DNA from: Actinomycetota bacterium
GTDB taxonomy: Bacteria; Actinomycetota; Acidimicrobiia; Acidimicrobiales; Ilumatobacteraceae
Assembly: GCA_005787025.1 (NCBI GenBank)
Contig: SYCH01000190.1
Span: 1 to 5,539, forward strand
Reading direction: 5' to 3'
Length of the DNA stretch: 5,539 nt
The translations under genes were made by a program, and so were the position numbers. Every line of letters begins with the position of its first letter. Positions within the stretch are counted from its first letter, which is position 1. The notes under the pieces were generated by a model. That model was given only the letters and a program-made list of their open reading frames with translations. It had not been told where the DNA came from and did not search any database. Of this stretch, positions 5,189 to 5,539 are shown in pieces.

Positions 5189-5539
5189 ATGCAGGAATAC
5201 TCATCCGTATCGGTGTACGTCAGCGAACACGCGAAGTTGGCCGACAAGTTGAACACGCTCGCCGCCGAGGGCTGGTCGGTGGTGTCGATCGTTTCCACCG
5301 GCACCGAAGTCGTTGCCTATCTCTCCCGAGCGAAGAGTGCGGCGTCGTCGACCGCCACCACACCGGTCGCTCATGTCACGCCCGTTCCGGCCTCGGATCA
5401 GAACGGTTGGGCATCGGTCACCTCCGGCTCGACGACCGTCACCTCCACGCCGGTGGCGTCCAATGCGGTCTCCACACCCTCGGTTCCGGCCGACTGGTAC
5501 AAGGATCCCGCGGGTCGCTACGAGTTCCGCTATTGGGAC
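5189..5539 (+). CDS. DUF2510-containing protein with DUF4177-like N-terminus (3' truncated)
   Basis: This frame was read by hand; it has no stop before the window ends, leaving 117 residues. Residues 1-46 form a small predicted alpha/beta unit: a beta-like start (Y-S-S-V-S-V-Y-V), then L-A-D-K-L-N-T-L-A-A-E-G-W-S-V-V-S-I. The L-N...E-G-W-x-V-V-S pattern resembles DUF4177 proteins. Residues 48-100 are a low-complexity Ala/Ser/Thr/Val/Pro linker, probably disordered. Residues 101-117 (A-D-W-Y-K-D-P-A-G-R and R-Y-W-D) match the start of DUF2510, a short Trp-rich domain common in actinobacterial membrane or envelope-associated proteins, whose function is not established. No membrane segment or signal peptide is visible in this part. 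ATG 5189 lies 20 nt after the ATPase stop, lacks an SD and follows a -10-like hexamer, suggesting a separate leaderless transcript. The DUF2510 call is good, the DUF4177 likeness is moderate, and the function is unknown. Confidence 0.8.
   Translation, partial: MQEYSSVSVYVSEHAKLADKLNTLAAEGWSVVSIVSTGTEVVAYLSRAKSAASSTATTPVAHVTPVPASDQNGWASVTSGSTTVTSTPVASNAVSTPSVPADWYKDPAGRYEFRYWD

Overview
The window is high-GC and gene-dense, and it looks like a chromosome segment from an actinobacterium. Clues are the DUF2510-type 'W-Y-x-D-P ... R-Y-W-D' motif in the last gene, two start codons with no convincing Shine-Dalgarno (SD) sequence that sit 6-7 nt after -10-like hexamers (a leaderless pattern), and a sulfurtransferase/ABC exporter layout that I associate with Actinomycetota. 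A lineage such as Acidimicrobiia is a guess. I see no mobile element, tRNA, rRNA, CRISPR array or long non-coding stretch; the longest gap between genes is 31 bp.

Layout: (1) 3-608 (+) is the C-terminal half of LarC, the nickel-inserting enzyme of nickel-pincer cofactor synthesis. It converges on the next gene with only 3 nt between the stop codons. (2) 612-1826 (-) is a two-gene operon: a DsbB/BdbC-type membrane disulfide oxidase (1278-1826, transcribed first), then a membrane-anchored thioredoxin-fold protein with a DsbA-like C-P-H-C active site (612-1262). Together they form a plausible extracytoplasmic disulfide-forming pair. (3) 1858-5168 (+) diverges from dsbB across 31 bp. A two-domain rhodanese of the 3-mercaptopyruvate sulfurtransferase type is followed, in the same uninterrupted frame, by a roughly 12-helix ABC exporter permease. 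The permease is followed by its ATPase through an ATGA stop/start overlap. (4) 5189-5539 (+) is the start of a protein with a DUF4177-like N-terminus, a Ser/Thr/Pro linker and the beginning of a DUF2510 domain. It runs off the window.

The most interesting point is the sulfurtransferase-permease junction. The conserved rhodanese sequence ends around residue 295 of the fused frame. Exactly there lies a perfect SD (GGGGAGG) 8 nt before a TTG codon, and the TTG overlaps a TGA in the +1 frame. This looks like an ordinary TTGA stop/start overlap between two genes that a single base in a GGGG run has turned into one 847-residue reading frame. It may be a real fusion, a site making both fused and free permease, or a one-base sequence error.

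Functionally, a thiol-oxidising pair stands head to head with a sulfur-transfer/ABC exporter operon. A shared sulfur or thiol-redox theme is possible, but this is inference from proximity only.
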